A stretch of 64,000 nt of DNA from Marinobacter sp. C7 (GTDB lineage: Bacteria; Pseudomonadota; Gammaproteobacteria; Pseudomonadales; Oleiphilaceae): assembly GCF_022343555.1 (NCBI RefSeq), contig NZ_JAKQZH010000001.1:1966108-2030107 (forward strand), in the 5' to 3' direction. The translations under genes and the position numbers were made by a program. A model generated the notes under the pieces. It saw only the letters and a program-made list of their open reading frames with translations. It was not told where the DNA came from and ran no database searches. This document shows positions 39,089 through 50,617 of the stretch, piece after piece (the stretch's first letter is position 1; each line of letters begins with the position of its first letter).

Positions 39089-39390
39089 TAAAGAGTCCGG
39101 TCGTTCTGAGCCCTGGATTTCTCCAATGCCTGTTCGGCACGATCAAGTCGTTTCCTGAGGGTTCGCCGCGACACGGATGTCCGGACGGTCGCCAGCATGG
39201 TCATCAGCACACCGAACAATGCACCTATGACAAACGCCATGATAATCCAGACGGCCACTCCGTGGGGCTGGGTCTCGAACAGGAGGAAATTGAGAGAGAC
39301 CGCCATCTGGTTATTCAGCGAAAAGACGAGTGCCAATAAAATCAGGACCAGTACCAACAGAATAATGAGGATTTTCTGCAATCCTGCCAT
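39088..39390 (-). CDS. lapA: Lipopolysaccharide assembly protein LapA (YciS)
   Basis: A 100-residue inner-membrane protein with two hydrophobic segments (about residues 5-26 and 44-68) and a basic coiled C-terminus (RRTLRKRLDRAEQALEKSR). This is the DUF1049/LapA pattern. Overlaps lapB and lies just after ihfB. Confidence 0.88.
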   Translation of the reverse strand: MAGLQKILIILLVLVLILLALVFSLNNQMAVSLNFLLFETQPHGVAVWIIMAFVIGALFGVLMTMLATVRTSVSRRTLRKRLDRAEQALEKSRAQNDRTL

Positions 39391-39448
39391 AACGTAAGCA
39401 CTCCGTAGGGCTCAACAGGCCCAAAGCTTCAATTCTTTGCCGAGACCC

Positions 39449-39745
39449 TTAGAATCCTTTTTTCAGGCTGTCGTTAACCTGTTCCCGGAGTTCCTTTCCC
39501 GGTTTGAAATGAGGTACGTACTTCGCCGGCAGGTTCACAGCCTCGCCAGTCTTCGGATTACGCCCTACCCGCGCGGCCCGGTGGTGAAGGGAAAAACTGC
39601 CAAATCCCCGGATTTCGATTCTCTGACCATCTGCGAGTGACTGGGACATATGCTCGATGATAGTTTTCACTGCAAGTTCGACATCCTTCACAGACAGCTG
39701 AGTCTGCTTGGAGGCAATCAGTTCGACCAGTTCGGACTTCGTCAT
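39449..39745 (-). CDS. ihfB: Integration host factor subunit beta
   Basis: A 98-residue DNA-bending protein of the IHF/HU family; partner of Ihf[24 protein letters not shown] and the DNA-inserting arm [11 protein letters not shown] are classic IHF-beta. It lies after rpsA, the universal gammaproteobacterial arrangement; the terminator at 39830 separates them. Confidence 0.97.
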   Translation of the reverse strand: MTKSELVELIASKQTQLSVKDVELAVKTIIEHMSQSLADGQRIEIRGFGSFSLHHRAARVGRNPKTGEAVNLPAKYVPHFKPGKELREQVNDSLKKGF

Positions 39746-39829
39746 GAGGCGCTTCCCTCTTCTTTATTATTCGGCAGCCTAATACCGCGATTCTTTGTCC
39801 TAGTTTAGTCAAACCAGAAAAAAACACAA

Positions 39830-39859
39830 AAAAAACGGGCTCTTAGAGCCCGTTTTTTT
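39830..39859. terminator. Strong terminator after rpsA
   Basis: AACGGGCTC, TTA, GAGCCCGTT with A and T runs on both sides, active from either direction. It lies 17 nt after the rpsA stop, upstream of ihfB. Confidence 0.93.
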
Positions 39860-39875
39860 CACACCTGAAGGAAAC

Positions 39876-41567
39876 TTAGTCCTTGTTGGCGTTCTGCTGC
39901 TGCATCTGTTCCTTGATGAGATCACCGATGGTGGTCGCACCAGAAGATTCAGCGGCCTTGCTGCGGACGCTTTCCAGCGCCTGCTTGTCGTCTTCAACGT
40001 CCTTCGACTTGATGGACAGGTTGATTACGCGGTTCTTGCGATCGATGCTGATGATCTTCGCTTCGACTTCTTCGCCTTCTTTCAGCGCGTTGCGTGCGTC
40101 TTCAACACGGTCACGGCTGATTTCAGAAGCCTTCAGTACCGCCTCAACCTCGTCGTTCAGGGCAACGGTTGCGCCTTTGGCGTCAACAGAAGAAACAGTG
40201 CCCTTGACGATGGAGCCCTTGTCGTTCAGCTGTACGAACTCGGCGAACGGATCGCTTTCCAGCTGCTTGATACCCAGGGAGATGCGCTCGCGCTCAGGGT
40301 CAACAGACAGGATAACGGTTTCGACTTCGTCGCCCTTCTTGTACTCGCGAACGGCTTCTTCGCCAGTCTCGTTCCAGCTGATGTCGGACAGGTGAACCAG
40401 GCCGTCGATGCCGCCATCCAGACCGATGAAGATACCGAAGTCAGTAATGGACTTGATCTTACCGGAGATGCGGTCGCCCTTGTTGAAGTTGCTGGAGAAC
40501 TCTTCCCACGGGTTGGCAACACACTGCTTGATGCCCAGGGAGATACGACGACGCTCTTCGTCGATATCCAGGATCATCACTTCAACTTCGTCACCTACCT
40601 GAACAACCTTGGACGGGTGGATGTTCTTGTTGGTCCAATCCATTTCGGATACGTGAACCAGACCTTCAACACCCTCTTCCAGCTCGGCAAAGCAGCCGTA
40701 GTCGGTCAGGTTGGTTACGCGTGCAGTAACCTTGGAGCCTTCCGGGTAACGACCCTTGATATCGACCCAGGGATCTTCGCCCAGCTGCTTCAGGCCCAGA
40801 GAAACGCGGTTGCGCTCACGGTCGAACTTCAGGACCTTAACATTGATTTCGTCGCCCACATTCACGATTTCGCTCGGATGCTTGATGCGCTTCCAGGCCA
40901 TATCGGTGATGTGCAGCAGGCCGTCAACACCACCCAGATCTACGAACGCGCCGTAGTCGGTCAGGTTCTTGACGATACCCTTGATTTCCAGACCTTCGGT
41001 CAGGGTTTCCAGCAGAGCTTCACGCTGCTCGCTGTTCTCAGCTTCCAGAACGGCGCGGCGGGAAACCACCACGTTGTTACGCTTCTGGTCCAGCTTGATA
41101 ACCTTGAATTCCAGTTCCTTGTTCTCCAGGTGCGCAGTGTCGCGAACCGGACGAACGTCTACCAGGGAACCCGGCAGGAAGGCACGAATGCCAGACAGGT
41201 CGACGGTGAAACCGCCCTTGACCTTGCCATTGATCACGCCCTTAACAACTTCTTCAGCCTCGAAGGACTTCTCCAGAACTTTCCACGCTTCGGCACGCTT
41301 GGCCTTCTCGCGGGAAAGACGGGTTTCACCGAAGCCATCTTCAACAGCATCGAGAGCCACATCGACAACATCGCCGACAGCTACTTCCAACTCGCCTTTT
41401 TCGTTAAGGAACTGGGAGGCGGGGATAACGCCCTCGGACTTCAGTCCGGCGTTAACGGTGACCCAGTCGTTGTCGACGTCAACTACGGTTCCCTGGACGA
41501 TGGAACCCGGTTGCATGTCAATTTCTTTCAGGCTTTCTTCAAAAAGATCCGCAAAGCTCTCGCTCAT
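39876..41567 (-). CDS. rpsA: 30S ribosomal protein S1
   Basis: A 563-residue protein with six S1 OB-fold repeats, two for ribosome binding and four for mRNA ([60 protein letters not shown]). Essential for initiation on weak or structured mRNAs. The 130-nt leader before the ATG contains hairpin-forming GCCAGCCGCTGGCTG, a plausible self-regulation site by analogy with E. coli. Confidence 0.97.
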   Translation of the reverse strand: MSESFADLFEESLKEIDMQPGSIVQGTVVDVDNDWVTVNAGLKSEGVIPASQFLNEKGELEVAVGDVVDVALDAVEDGFGETRLSREKAKRAEAWKVLEKSFEAEEVVKGVINGKVKGGFTVDLSGIRAFLPGSLVDVRPVRDTAHLENKELEFKVIKLDQKRNNVVVSRRAVLEAENSEQREALLETLTEGLEIKGIVKNLTDYGAFVDLGGVDGLLHITDMAWKRIKHPSEIVNVGDEINVKVLKFDRERNRVSLGLKQLGEDPWVDIKGRYPEGSKVTARVTNLTDYGCFAELEEGVEGLVHVSEMDWTNKNIHPSKVVQVGDEVEVMILDIDEERRRISLGIKQCVANPWEEFSSNFNKGDRISGKIKSITDFGIFIGLDGGIDGLVHLSDISWNETGEEAVREYKKGDEVETVILSVDPERERISLGIKQLESDPFAEFVQLNDKGSIVKGTVSSVDAKGATVALNDEVEAVLKASEISRDRVEDARNALKEGEEVEAKIISIDRKNRVINLSIKSKDVEDDKQALESVRSKAAESSGATTIGDLIKEQMQQQNANKD

Positions 41568-41697
41568 TATGTGTCCTATGTGATCAACGCAAGTGTACTC
41601 CGTGCCACCAGCAACACGGTCTGTTAACGATTTCCGGAATCAGCCAGCGGCTGGCAAATAACGCTGTTTCCGGCATTCCAACGACAAAAAGGTGTAG

Positions 41698-42381
41698 TCA
41701 GGCCTGACCTGCTGCGGCCATACACCTGTCCAACACCTCTTCTATACTCAACCCCGTAGAATCAATGACTTGCGCATCATCCGCGGGCTTGAGGGGGGCT
41801 GCGGAACGGTTCATATCCCGTTCATCACGAACCCGTATCTCCTCTAAAAGGGCATCAATATTAACATCGACACCCGCGTCCTTCAACTGGTTAAAACGTC
41901 GCCGGGCCCGTTCTTCCGCACTGGCCGTCAGGAAGATTTTCACCGGCGCGTCGGGGAAAACCACAGTGCCCATATCGCGGCCATCGGCGACCAGACCGGG
42001 GGCTTGCCGGAAGTCCCGCTGCCGCTGCAGCAGAGCATCCCGGACCGGCTGCTTGACCGCCACCCTGGAGGCATTGTCGCCGCAGGACTCGGTACGGATC
42101 TCGGAGGTCACATCCTCCCCCGCCAGCAACACTTTCGCCGGCTGTCCGGCAGGGGTCGGCTCGAACGTCACATCCAGCGAGGCGGCCACCCTGACCAGGC
42201 CACTCTCATCGTCAAGCGAAACGCCCTGTCGTGTCGCCGCCAGCGCTGTCAGCCGGTACAGGGCGCCGCTGTCCAGCAGGTGCCAGCCCAGCTTCTGCGC
42301 CAGCATCTGCGTGATGGTGCCTTTTCCCGAACCGCCGGGGCCATCGACCGCAATGACGGGGGCATTGCTGTCTGCCATCAT
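41698..42381 (-). CDS. cmk: Cytidylate kinase
   Basis: A 227-residue CMP/dCMP kinase with P-loop GPGGSGKGT near residue 15 and conserved [12 protein letters not shown] and RARRR segments. Two adjacent ATG codons at 42381 and 42378; both follow AAGGTGG. The second overlaps the aroA stop, so cmk is translationally coupled to it. Confidence 0.95.
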   Translation of the reverse strand: MMADSNAPVIAVDGPGGSGKGTITQMLAQKLGWHLLDSGALYRLTALAATRQGVSLDDESGLVRVAASLDVTFEPTPAGQPAKVLLAGEDVTSEIRTESCGDNASRVAVKQPVRDALLQRQRDFRQAPGLVADGRDMGTVVFPDAPVKIFLTASAEERARRRFNQLKDAGVDVNIDALLEEIRVRDERDMNRSAAPLKPADDAQVIDSTGLSIEEVLDRCMAAAGQA

Positions 42382-44606
42382 TCACCACCTTCCGAGCTGA
42401 TCTGGATTCCGGTCTGCAACGCCAGTTCCACGAAACTCGGGAAAGACGTGGCAACGTTGGCGCAGTCGGTGATTTCGATGGGGCCGGTCGCCCGCAGGGA
42501 TGCCACCGCAAAGGACATGGCAATGCGGTGATCGCCATGACTGTTCACCGTCCCGCCACCGATTTCCTGGCCGCCATCGATGACGATGCCGTCCGGAGTC
42601 ACTGTCGTTTCGACGCCCAGTGCTTCGAGGCCGTCGGCCATGACCTGGATGCGATCACTTTCTTTGACACGGAGTTCTTCAGCACCCCGGAGTACGGTCC
42701 GTCCCTCTGCGCAGGCAGCGGCGACAAACAACACCGGGAATTCGTCAATGGCCAGGGGCACCTGATCTTCCGGAATATCGATACCCTTGAGGTCGGCAGA
42801 GCGCACAAGCAGGTCCGCCACCGGCTCACCACCGATCTCCCGCTCCTCGAGGATCTGGATGTCAGCCCCCATCTGGCGAAGGATGTTGATAACACCCACC
42901 CGGGTCGGATTCATACCGACATGGCGCAGCACCAGCTCGGAACCCGGTGCAATGCTCGCTGCCACCAGGAAAAAGGCCGCGGAAGAAATATCGGCGGGTA
43001 CGTCGATGGCAGACGCGGTCAACTTGCCGCCACCGGTAACGCTTGCAGTCGCACCATCACGATGAACGTGGTACCCGAAGCCCGCCAGCATGCGCTCGGT
43101 GTGATCCCGGGTGGGCGCAGGCTCGGTGACCGAAGTCACGCCCTCAGCGTAAAGCCCGGCCAACAACAGACAGGATTTCACCTGGGCACTGGCCACCGGC
43201 ATTTCGTAATGGATGCCGGTCAGCTTGTGACCACCCCGGATCTTCAACGGCGGGCGGCCACCCTCGGCGGTATCGATCACGGCACCCATGGCGCGGAGTG
43301 GATCAGCCACACGTCCCATGGGCCGCTTGGACAGGCTGGCGTCACCGGTCAATTCCGAATCAAACGGCTGTGCCGCCAGCAGACCCGCAAACAGACGCAT
43401 GGCCGTTCCGGAATTACCCAGATAGAGCGGTCCCCGGGGTGCCTGCAGGCCATGCATGCCGACTCCATGAATGCGCACGAAGCCATCTTCCGGACCTTCG
43501 ATGGTCACACCCATGTCACGGAACGCCTGAAGGGTCGCCAGGCTGTCTTCGCCTTCGAGAAACCCTTTCACCTCAGTAATCCCCTCTGCCAGGGCACCCA
43601 GCATGATGGAGCGGTGGGACATGGATTTGTCACCCGGAACCCGTATGTCACCCCGGATGGAGCCACCGGGCTTGAGCCGGAAGGTTACCTGCTTTTCGCT
43701 GTTGTTAGTCACGTACGCCTGTCCTGAAAGCATCTTGGTGAAATGTTCACGCGCCGCCTTGGCGCGACTGAAGACCCGGAGCAGTGTTGCGCCATCGCCA
43801 GCGGCGATGGCAGCGCGAAGCTGGTCCAGATCATGGGCAAAGTGGTCAATAACCCGGAGCACGGCATCCCGGTTCGACAGGAAAATGTCATGCCACATCA
43901 CCGGATCGCTGGCCGCGATCCGCGTAAAATCCCGGAATCCGCCAGCCGCATACCGGAAGATATCCATATTTTCGTCTTCACCGGCCAGAGTGTCCACGAG
44001 GGAAAAGGCAATGAGGTGTGGCAGATGGCTGGTCGCTGCCAGCACTTCGTCATGATAGGCCACGGACATGGTCAGCACGGTGGCCCCACAACCTTCCCAC
44101 AGGGCCCTGAGTCGCCTGAGATCAGGCTGGTGGGCGTTATCGGCGGGGGTCAGAATAACCTTGTGATTGGCAAAGAGCTCGGGATTGGCTGCCCGGATAC
44201 CGCTTTTCTCGGAACCGGCAATCGGGTGGCCAGGGATGACGTGGGGAGAAAGTTCGCCGAAAACGGCCTCGACATCCGCCACAAAACTGGACTTGGTGCT
44301 GCCAACGTCTGACAACACGGCATTCCTGTCAAGAAACGGCTTTAGCTCTGCCAGCACGGTGCGGGTTGCCCGCACCGGAACCGCCAGCACCACCAGGTCG
44401 CTGCCACGAACTGCGTGCTCCAGCGAATCGGCTGCCAGATCTATAACACCCAGCTCTTCGCCCAAGGCCAGCTCTTCGGCCCGCCGGTCATAGCCGACCA
44501 CCTGCCCGGCCAGTCGATGCTGTCTGATGGCACTGGCCAGGGACCCGCCGATGAGCCCCAGGCCGATAATGGCTACACGGTTGAAAAGTGGCTCGCCGTC
44601 GCCCAC
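42378..44606 (-). CDS. Fused prephenate dehydrogenase / EPSP synthase
   Basis: A 742-residue fusion. Residues 1-290 are TyrA-type prephenate dehydrogenase (NAD motif [11 protein letters not shown]) for tyrosine; about 305-742 is AroA, 3-phosphoshikimate 1-carboxyvinyltransferase ([30 protein letters not shown]-type KESDRI). AroA makes the chorismate precursor EPSP. The start is probably GTG at 44606, one base after the hisC stop with GGGGG 5 nt upstream; a frame extending to 44735 overlaps hisC and looks non-coding. The fusion is known from Pseudomonas relatives. Confidence 0.93.
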   Translation of the reverse strand: MGDGEPLFNRVAIIGLGLIGGSLASAIRQHRLAGQVVGYDRRAEELALGEELGVIDLAADSLEHAVRGSDLVVLAVPVRATRTVLAELKPFLDRNAVLSDVGSTKSSFVADVEAVFGELSPHVIPGHPIAGSEKSGIRAANPELFANHKVILTPADNAHQPDLRRLRALWEGCGATVLTMSVAYHDEVLAATSHLPHLIAFSLVDTLAGEDENMDIFRYAAGGFRDFTRIAASDPVMWHDIFLSNRDAVLRVIDHFAHDLDQLRAAIAAGDGATLLRVFSRAKAAREHFTKMLSGQAYVTNNSEKQVTFRLKPGGSIRGDIRVPGDKSMSHRSIMLGALAEGITEVKGFLEGEDSLATLQAFRDMGVTIEGPEDGFVRIHGVGMHGLQAPRGPLYLGNSGTAMRLFAGLLAAQPFDSELTGDASLSKRPMGRVADPLRAMGAVIDTAEGGRPPLKIRGGHKLTGIHYEMPVASAQVKSCLLLAGLYAEGVTSVTEPAPTRDHTERMLAGFGYHVHRDGATASVTGGGKLTASAIDVPADISSAAFFLVAASIAPGSELVLRHVGMNPTRVGVINILRQMGADIQILEEREIGGEPVADLLVRSADLKGIDIPEDQVPLAIDEFPVLFVAAACAEGRTVLRGAEELRVKESDRIQVMADGLEALGVETTVTPDGIVIDGGQEIGGGTVNSHGDHRIAMSFAVASLRATGPIEITDCANVATSFPSFVELALQTGIQISSEGGE

Positions 44607-44607
44607 T

Positions 44608-45732
44608 TCAGCCCCCTTCCCCGGCACCACTGAGTGCCTCGGCCAGCGCATCGAGGAACCGCTCATTTTCCCTGGGAAGGCCCACAGACACGCGCAGGTG
44701 TTCCGGCATACCGTAACCGGCAATCGGGCGGACAATCACACCGTGCTCAAGCAACGCATGGTAGATCGCCTGGGCCTGCTCCCCGACCTCTACCGCGATA
44801 AAATTGCCGGCCGAAGGAATATAGGGTAACCCCATGCGATCAAAGCCGTCCGCCAGCTGTTTCAGGCCGGCAGCGTTCACTTCACGGGACCGCTTGAGAT
44901 AATCCTCATCGCCCAATACCGCTGTCGCCGCAGCCAGCGCAACCGTGTCCACGTTGAACGGCTGACGGACCCGGTTGAGGATATCCGCGATCTCGGGCGA
45001 GCTGATACTGTACCCCACCCGAAGGGCAGCCAGGCCCCAGGCCTTTGAGAAGGTTCGGCATACGATCAGGTTGGGGAAACGCTCAAGCAGTTCGAGACCA
45101 TCCGGATACTCGGTTCCGGTGAGGTATTCACAGTACGCCTCATCCAGAACCACCAGCACGTTTTCGGGGATCTTCGCCAGGAAGCCCTCGATCGCATCGG
45201 CGGTGTGCACGGTACCTGTCGGATTATTCGGATTGGCAACGAAAACCAGCCGGGTGCGCTCAGTCACGGCGTCCGCCATGGCGTCGAGATCATGCCCCCA
45301 GTCCTTTGCCGGAACTGATACTCCTTTGGCGCCAATGGCCTGGGTCACCAGCGGGTAAACCGCAAAGGCATATTGCGAAAACACGACTTCGGAATCTTGA
45401 TCCGCAAAACAGCGGGCAATCACTTCCAGAACATCGTTCGAGCCATTGCCCAGCGTGATCTGGTCCATCCGTACGCCAAACCGCTCGGACAGTCTCTGCT
45501 TGAGGTCAAAACCATTGCCATCCGGATACAGGCACAACTCTGACAGCGCGCCCCGGGCGGCAGCGAGCGCCTTTTCGCTGGGGCCCAGCGGGTTCTCGTT
45601 ACTGGCCAGCTTGATGATTTCGGAGGGCTTCAAACCCAGTTCCCGGGCCAGCTCCTCGATGGGCTTGCCGGGCTGGTAGGGAGACAGGGCACGGACACCT
45701 TTGACCGCAAGACTCTGGTAATCGACTGCCAT
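44608..45732 (-). CDS. hisC: Histidinol-phosphate/aromatic aminotransferase
   Basis: A 374-residue HisC-type PLP aminotransferase with ASNENPLGPS, NPNNPTGTV and TFSKAWGLAALRVGY (PLP Lys). Within this cluster the HisC2-type paralogue generally transaminates phenylpyruvate, hydroxyphenylpyruvate or histidinol phosphate. It lies 14 nt after pheA and almost touches the downstream tyrA-aroA start. Confidence 0.9.
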   Translation of the reverse strand: MAVDYQSLAVKGVRALSPYQPGKPIEELARELGLKPSEIIKLASNENPLGPSEKALAAARGALSELCLYPDGNGFDLKQRLSERFGVRMDQITLGNGSNDVLEVIARCFADQDSEVVFSQYAFAVYPLVTQAIGAKGVSVPAKDWGHDLDAMADAVTERTRLVFVANPNNPTGTVHTADAIEGFLAKIPENVLVVLDEAYCEYLTGTEYPDGLELLERFPNLIVCRTFSKAWGLAALRVGYSISSPEIADILNRVRQPFNVDTVALAAATAVLGDEDYLKRSREVNAAGLKQLADGFDRMGLPYIPSAGNFIAVEVGEQAQAIYHALLEHGVIVRPIAGYGMPEHLRVSVGLPRENERFLDALAEALSGAGEGG

Positions 45733-45745
45733 TCGAAGCCTCCTG

Positions 45746-46843
45746 TTACAAAACGCCTATGGGGTAGGATCCAAGCCGCTTGAGCTCTACCGCCTCTTCG
45801 TCCACTTCGGCCAGCACCTTGCGAACGGTCTCGTCCTCCATGTGCCCCTCGAAGTCGATATAGAACACATAGGCCCAGGTACCACTGGGCGACGGCCGCG
45901 TTTCGATCCGGGTCAGGCTGATGCCATGGCGGTGGAACGGCTCCAGCAACTGATAAAGGGCACCGGGTTTGTTGCGCATGGACACCAGGATTGAAGACTT
46001 GTCCTGACCACTTGCCGGAACCTCTTCCCGACCGATGATCAGGAACCGGGTGGTGTTGTCCGGGCGATCCTCGATGCTGTTGGCCAGCTTCTCCAGGCCA
46101 TAGAGCTCAGCGGCCATATCCCCGGCGATCGCCGCGGTACCGGGCTCTTCGGCGGCCCGGCGGGCAGCTTCAGCGTTACTGGATACCGTCACCCGCTCAA
46201 TGCCATAGCGGTGGGTATCGAGCCACTGCCGGCACTGGGCAAAAGACTGCTGATGGGAATAAATGCGGGTAATTTCCTGATCCTTGTGCTTCGGAGACAC
46301 CAGCAAGTGGTGGTGAATCCGGAGCTGCACCTCGCCGCAAATCTTAAGCGGCGAGGACATGAACATGTCCAGGGTGTGATTGATCATGCCTTCGGTGGAA
46401 TTCTCCACCGGCACCACGCCGTAATGGGCCGCGCCGGACTCCACCTCACGGAAGACAGCATCGATAGCCGGTAACGGAACACTGATTACGGAATGGCCGA
46501 AGTGCTTCAGTGCCGCCGCCTGGGTAAAGGTGCCGATCGGTCCCAGGAAAGCAATGTGCATTGGCTTTTCCAGCGCCAGGCAGGCAGACATGATTTCGCG
46601 GAACAGCCGCGCCATCTCTTCCGCCGGCAACGGCCCGGGATTATGGTCCTTGATGCGCCGTAACACCTGGGCCTCGCGCTCGGGACGGTAGAAAAACACG
46701 TCCTCGTCCGGGTTGGCTGCCATCTTCACATGGGCCACTTCCTGGGCACAGCGGGCCCGGGCACTGATGAGATCCATGATCTGCTGGTCAATGCTGTCGA
46801 TTTCATCCCGGAGTTCGCCCAGACGGGTCTTCTCGTCCGTCAT
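45746..46843 (-). CDS. pheA: P-protein: chorismate mutase / prephenate dehydratase
   Basis: A 365-residue bifunctional enzyme to phenylpyruvate. Chorismate mutase occupies about 1-90 (LRDEIDSIDQQIMDLI), prephenate dehydratase about 95-275 (GPIGTFTQAA, VPVENSTEG), and an ACT regulatory domain about 285-365 (SSILVSMRNKPGALYQLL), binding phenylalanine. Start lies 2 nt after the serC stop, so it is co-transcribed. Confidence 0.95.
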   Translation of the reverse strand: MTDEKTRLGELRDEIDSIDQQIMDLISARARCAQEVAHVKMAANPDEDVFFYRPEREAQVLRRIKDHNPGPLPAEEMARLFREIMSACLALEKPMHIAFLGPIGTFTQAAALKHFGHSVISVPLPAIDAVFREVESGAAHYGVVPVENSTEGMINHTLDMFMSSPLKICGEVQLRIHHHLLVSPKHKDQEITRIYSHQQSFAQCRQWLDTHRYGIERVTVSSNAEAARRAAEEPGTAAIAGDMAAELYGLEKLANSIEDRPDNTTRFLIIGREEVPASGQDKSSILVSMRNKPGALYQLLEPFHRHGISLTRIETRPSPSGTWAYVFYIDFEGHMEDETVRKVLAEVDEEAVELKRLGSYPIGVL

Positions 46844-46845
46844 GA

Positions 46846-47928
46846 TCAGCCACGCTCCTTAGCAAATTCCGCCATGTATTGAATCAGCGCATCAACGCCC
46901 GCTTCGGGCATGGCGTTGTATATGCTCGCGCGCATACCGCCAACAGAGCGGTGACCCTTGAGGTTTAGCAGGCCACGGGCGTCCGCGCCCTTGAGAAAGT
47001 CACCGTTCAGGGCATCGTCTGCCAGGGTGAACGGAACATTCATCCAGGAGCGGAAACGCGGGTCAATCGGGTTGGCGTAGAAATCGTTGGTATCGATGAA
47101 GTCATACAACTTCTTTGCCTTGCGGTGATTGATCTCGCCCATGGCTTTGACGCCGCCCTGCTCTTTCAGCCACTTGAAGACCAGCCCTGCCAGGTACCAG
47201 GAATAGGTAGCCGGGGTGTTGTACATGGAGCCGTTGTCCGCGATGACCTGGTAGTTCATCATCGTCGGAGTTTCCCTGCGGGCCTTGCCGAGCAGATCCT
47301 TGCGAATGATGACCACCACCAGGCCGGACGGGCCGATATTCTTCTGGGCGCCGGCGTAGATCAGTCCGAACCGGGACACATCCAGCGGGCGGGACAACAT
47401 GGTGGAGGACATGTCCGCAACAAGAGGCACATCACCACTGTCCGGGATAAAGTCGAACTCCAGCCCGCCAATGGTCTCGTTCGGGGTGTAATGCAGATAA
47501 GCGGCATCCGGGCGGGTATCCCAGGTGGACTGCTCCGGTACCGTGGTAAAACCGCTATCCTCGGAACTGGCGACCACGTTCACATCACCGTAGCGTTTCG
47601 CTTCGGCAATTGCCTTCCTGGACCAGATTCCGGTGTTCACATAATCCGCAGAGCTCTTATCGCCGAGCAGGTTCAGAGGGATGGTAGAGAATTGACTGGA
47701 AGCTCCACCCTGCATGAAGAGTACGGCGTAATCGTCTGAAATTCCGGCCAATTCACGCAGATCTTTTTCGGCCGTTTCGGCAATGGCCACAAACTCGTCG
47801 CTGCGGTGACTCATTTCCATCACCGACATGCCGGTACCACGCCAGTCCAGCATTTCATCCCGGGCCTGTTTCAGCACGGGCTCCGGCAAGGTAGCCGGCC
47901 CCGCGCAAAAGTTGAACGCCCTGCTCAT
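46846..47928 (-). CDS. serC: Phosphoserine aminotransferase
   Basis: A 360-residue class V PLP aminotransferase that makes 3-phosphoserine (serine and pyridoxine pathways). It has [13 protein letters not shown] at the N-terminus and [12 protein letters not shown] with the PLP Lys. The ATG overlaps the gyrA stop (ATGA), coupling the two. Confidence 0.96.
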   Translation of the reverse strand: MSRAFNFCAGPATLPEPVLKQARDEMLDWRGTGMSVMEMSHRSDEFVAIAETAEKDLRELAGISDDYAVLFMQGGASSQFSTIPLNLLGDKSSADYVNTGIWSRKAIAEAKRYGDVNVVASSEDSGFTTVPEQSTWDTRPDAAYLHYTPNETIGGLEFDFIPDSGDVPLVADMSSTMLSRPLDVSRFGLIYAGAQKNIGPSGLVVVIIRKDLLGKARRETPTMMNYQVIADNGSMYNTPATYSWYLAGLVFKWLKEQGGVKAMGEINHRKAKKLYDFIDTNDFYANPIDPRFRSWMNVPFTLADDALNGDFLKGADARGLLNLKGHRSVGGMRASIYNAMPEAGVDALIQYMAEFAKERG

Positions 47929-50492
47929 TCTTCGCTTTCCTCGCCTTCTATCTCTTCATCATCGGATTCTGCAATCCGCTCAACACCGACCAGGCGCTCG
48001 TCTTCCTGGGCCAGACGGATCAGGCGAACACCCTGGGTATTCCGGCTCAGGATGGAAACCTCATCGGTGCGGGTCCGCACCAGCGTGCCCTTGTCGGAAA
48101 TCAGCATCATTTCGTCGCCATCGAACAGCTGGAGGGCGGTCACCAGATCACCGTTACGCTCGGAACACTGCATGGCGATAACGCCCTGGCTGCCCCGGCT
48201 GTAGGTGGGAAATTCCTCAATCGCGGTCCGCTTGCCGTAGCCGTGCTCACTGGCGGTCAGGATCACACCGCCCTCTTCCGGAATAATCAGGGATACCACA
48301 TGCTGGCCTTCCGGCATCCGGATGCCGCGTACACCGCGGGCCGTCCGGCTCATGGGCCGCACCTGGTCCTCGGTGAAGCGCACCGCCTTGCCGGCGGTTG
48401 AGAACAGCATCACTTCCGCATCGCCCTTGGTAATGGCGGCGCCAACCAGGGTATCGCCCTCGTCGAGGTTCAGGGCAATCAGGCCGCTGCTGCGCGGACG
48501 GGAGAAGTTCGGCAGCGGGGTCTTCTTGACCACACCGTTGGAGGTGGCCATCAGCACAAACTGGTCTTCCGGGTAATCCCTCACCGGCAGGAAGGTGGTA
48601 ATACGCTCACCCTCGTCCAGCGGCAGGATATTGACCATCGGCCGGCCACGGGAACCACGGCTGCCCCGGGGAATCTCGAACACCCGCAGCCAGTACACCT
48701 TGCCCCGGTTGGAGAAACACAGGATGGTGTCGTGGGAGTTCGCCACCAGCAGCTTCTCGATGAAGTCTTCATCTTTCATGGAGGTCGCAGCCTTGCCCCG
48801 GCCGCCACGGCGCTGGGCCTGGTAATCCTCGACGGCCTGGGTCTTGGCATAACCACCGTGGGAGATAGTGACCACCAGATCCTCTTCGTCGATCAGGTCG
48901 GCGATGGTCAGGTCGCGGCGGGAGCTGGTGATCTCGGTACGGCGCTCGTCACCGTAATCGTTCACGATCGCTTCCAGCTCTTCACGGATCACCTGCAGCA
49001 GGCGCTCCGGATCGCCCAGGATGTCGAGCAGATCGGCGATCTTCTCGAGGATTTCCTTGTACTCGTTCTGCAGCTTCTCGGTTTCCAGGCCAGTCAGACG
49101 GTGCAGACGGAGGTCCAGGATGGCCTGGGCCTGTTCCGGCGAGAGATGATACAGGCCTTCACGCAGACCGTAGATCTCCGGCAGGTCGTCCGGACGGCAG
49201 GCATCTTCGCCGGCACGCTCGAGCATGGCCAGCACATCGCCCGGCGCCCAGCCCTTGTCCATCAGCATTTCTTTGGCTTCGGCTGCAGTCGGGGACTGCT
49301 TGATCAGCTCGATGATCTCGTCGATGTTAGCCAGCGCAACGGTCAGGCCTTCGAGGATATGGCCACGCTCGCGGGCCTTGCGCAGCTCGTAGATGGTCCG
49401 GCGGGTTACCACCTCACGGCGGTGGCGCAGGAACGCATCCAGCATTTCTTTCAGGTTCAGGGTCTTCGGCTCGCCATTGATCAGGGCGACCATGTTGATA
49501 CCGAACACGGTTTCCAGCTGGGTGTGGGCGAACAGGTTGTTGATCACCACGTCCGCGTTCTCGCCACGGCGCAGTTCGATCACAACCCGGATACCTTCCT
49601 TGTTGGACTCGTCCCGCAGCTCGGAAATGCCCTCGACCCGCTTTTCCTTCACCAGTTCGGCGATTTTCTCGATCAGGCGGGCCTTGTTCAGCTGGTACGG
49701 CAGCTCGGTGATCACGATGGTCTCGCGGCCGGTCTTCTTGTCCACCTCGATCTCGTGACGGGCACGGATATAGATTCGACCACGACCCGTGCGGTAGGCC
49801 TCGACGATACCGGCACGGCCGTTGATGATGCCCTGGGTCGGGAAATCAGGACCCGGGATGTACTCCATGAGCTCATCCACGGTCAGGTCTGAATTGTCGA
49901 TCAGCGCCAGACAGCCGTTGACCACCTCGGTCAGGTTGTGGGGCGGGATGTTGGTGGCCATGCCCACGGCAATGCCGGAGGAGCCGTTCACCAGCAGGTT
50001 CGGCACCCGGGTCGGCAGCACATCGGGAATCCGCTCGGTGCCGTCGTAGTTGTCGACGTAATCAACGGTCTCCTTGTCCAGATCCGCCAGCAGGGAGTGG
50101 GCGATCTTCTCCATGCGAATCTCGGTGTAACGCATGGCTGCCGCGTTATCGCCGTCAATGGAACCGAAGTTGCCCTGGCCATCTACCAGCGGGTAGCGCA
50201 GGGAGAACGGCTGGGCCATACGCACGATGGTGTCGTATACCGCAGAGTCACCGTGGGGGTGGTATTTACCGATAACATCACCTACCACACGGGCAGACTT
50301 CTTGTAGGCCTTGTTCCAGTCATTGCCCAACTCGGACATGGCGAACAACACCCGGCGGTGCACCGGCTTGAGGCCGTCGCGCACATCCGGCAGGGCCCGG
50401 CCGACGATGACGCTCATGGCGTAATCGAGGTAGGACTGCTTCAACTCGTCTTCAATGTTTACCGGCAGGATCTCTTTGGCTAACTCACCCAT
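47925..50492 (-). CDS. gyrA: DNA gyrase subunit A
   Basis: An 855-residue type II topoisomerase subunit. The catalytic Tyr is in [19 protein letters not shown] gives the quinolone-resistance positions Ser83 and Asp87 with E. coli numbering unchanged, so both are the sensitive wild-type residues. The C-terminal beta-pinwheel (GyrA-box RRGGRGKAA at about residue 560) introduces negative supercoils. Acidic tail. First gene of the cluster downstream of purU. Confidence 0.97.
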   Translation of the reverse strand: MGELAKEILPVNIEDELKQSYLDYAMSVIVGRALPDVRDGLKPVHRRVLFAMSELGNDWNKAYKKSARVVGDVIGKYHPHGDSAVYDTIVRMAQPFSLRYPLVDGQGNFGSIDGDNAAAMRYTEIRMEKIAHSLLADLDKETVDYVDNYDGTERIPDVLPTRVPNLLVNGSSGIAVGMATNIPPHNLTEVVNGCLALIDNSDLTVDELMEYIPGPDFPTQGIINGRAGIVEAYRTGRGRIYIRARHEIEVDKKTGRETIVITELPYQLNKARLIEKIAELVKEKRVEGISELRDESNKEGIRVVIELRRGENADVVINNLFAHTQLETVFGINMVALINGEPKTLNLKEMLDAFLRHRREVVTRRTIYELRKARERGHILEGLTVALANIDEIIELIKQSPTAAEAKEMLMDKGWAPGDVLAMLERAGEDACRPDDLPEIYGLREGLYHLSPEQAQAILDLRLHRLTGLETEKLQNEYKEILEKIADLLDILGDPERLLQVIREELEAIVNDYGDERRTEITSSRRDLTIADLIDEEDLVVTISHGGYAKTQAVEDYQAQRRGGRGKAATSMKDEDFIEKLLVANSHDTILCFSNRGKVYWLRVFEIPRGSRGSRGRPMVNILPLDEGERITTFLPVRDYPEDQFVLMATSNGVVKKTPLPNFSRPRSSGLIALNLDEGDTLVGAAITKGDAEVMLFSTAGKAVRFTEDQVRPMSRTARGVRGIRMPEGQHVVSLIIPEEGGVILTASEHGYGKRTAIEEFPTYSRGSQGVIAMQCSERNGDLVTALQLFDGDEMMLISDKGTLVRTRTDEVSILSRNTQGVRLIRLAQEDERLVGVERIAESDDEEIEGEESEE

Positions 50493-50617
50493 CGAGAAAG
50501 GTTCCTTTGCGTTATCTGGAAGTCGTGCGGGAGCCGTTTCCGGGCCCCGTATTTATTCTTCAACAAGCCGCCAAGCATACCACAGTCCGCCCGCTCCCGG
50601 GCCAACGTGGTGCAGCC

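Noticed and set aside
44607..44735. N-terminal extension of the tyrA-aroA fusion into hisC
   Set aside because: It overlaps hisC in another frame and lacks family resemblance; the GTG at 44606 has a good ribosome site.
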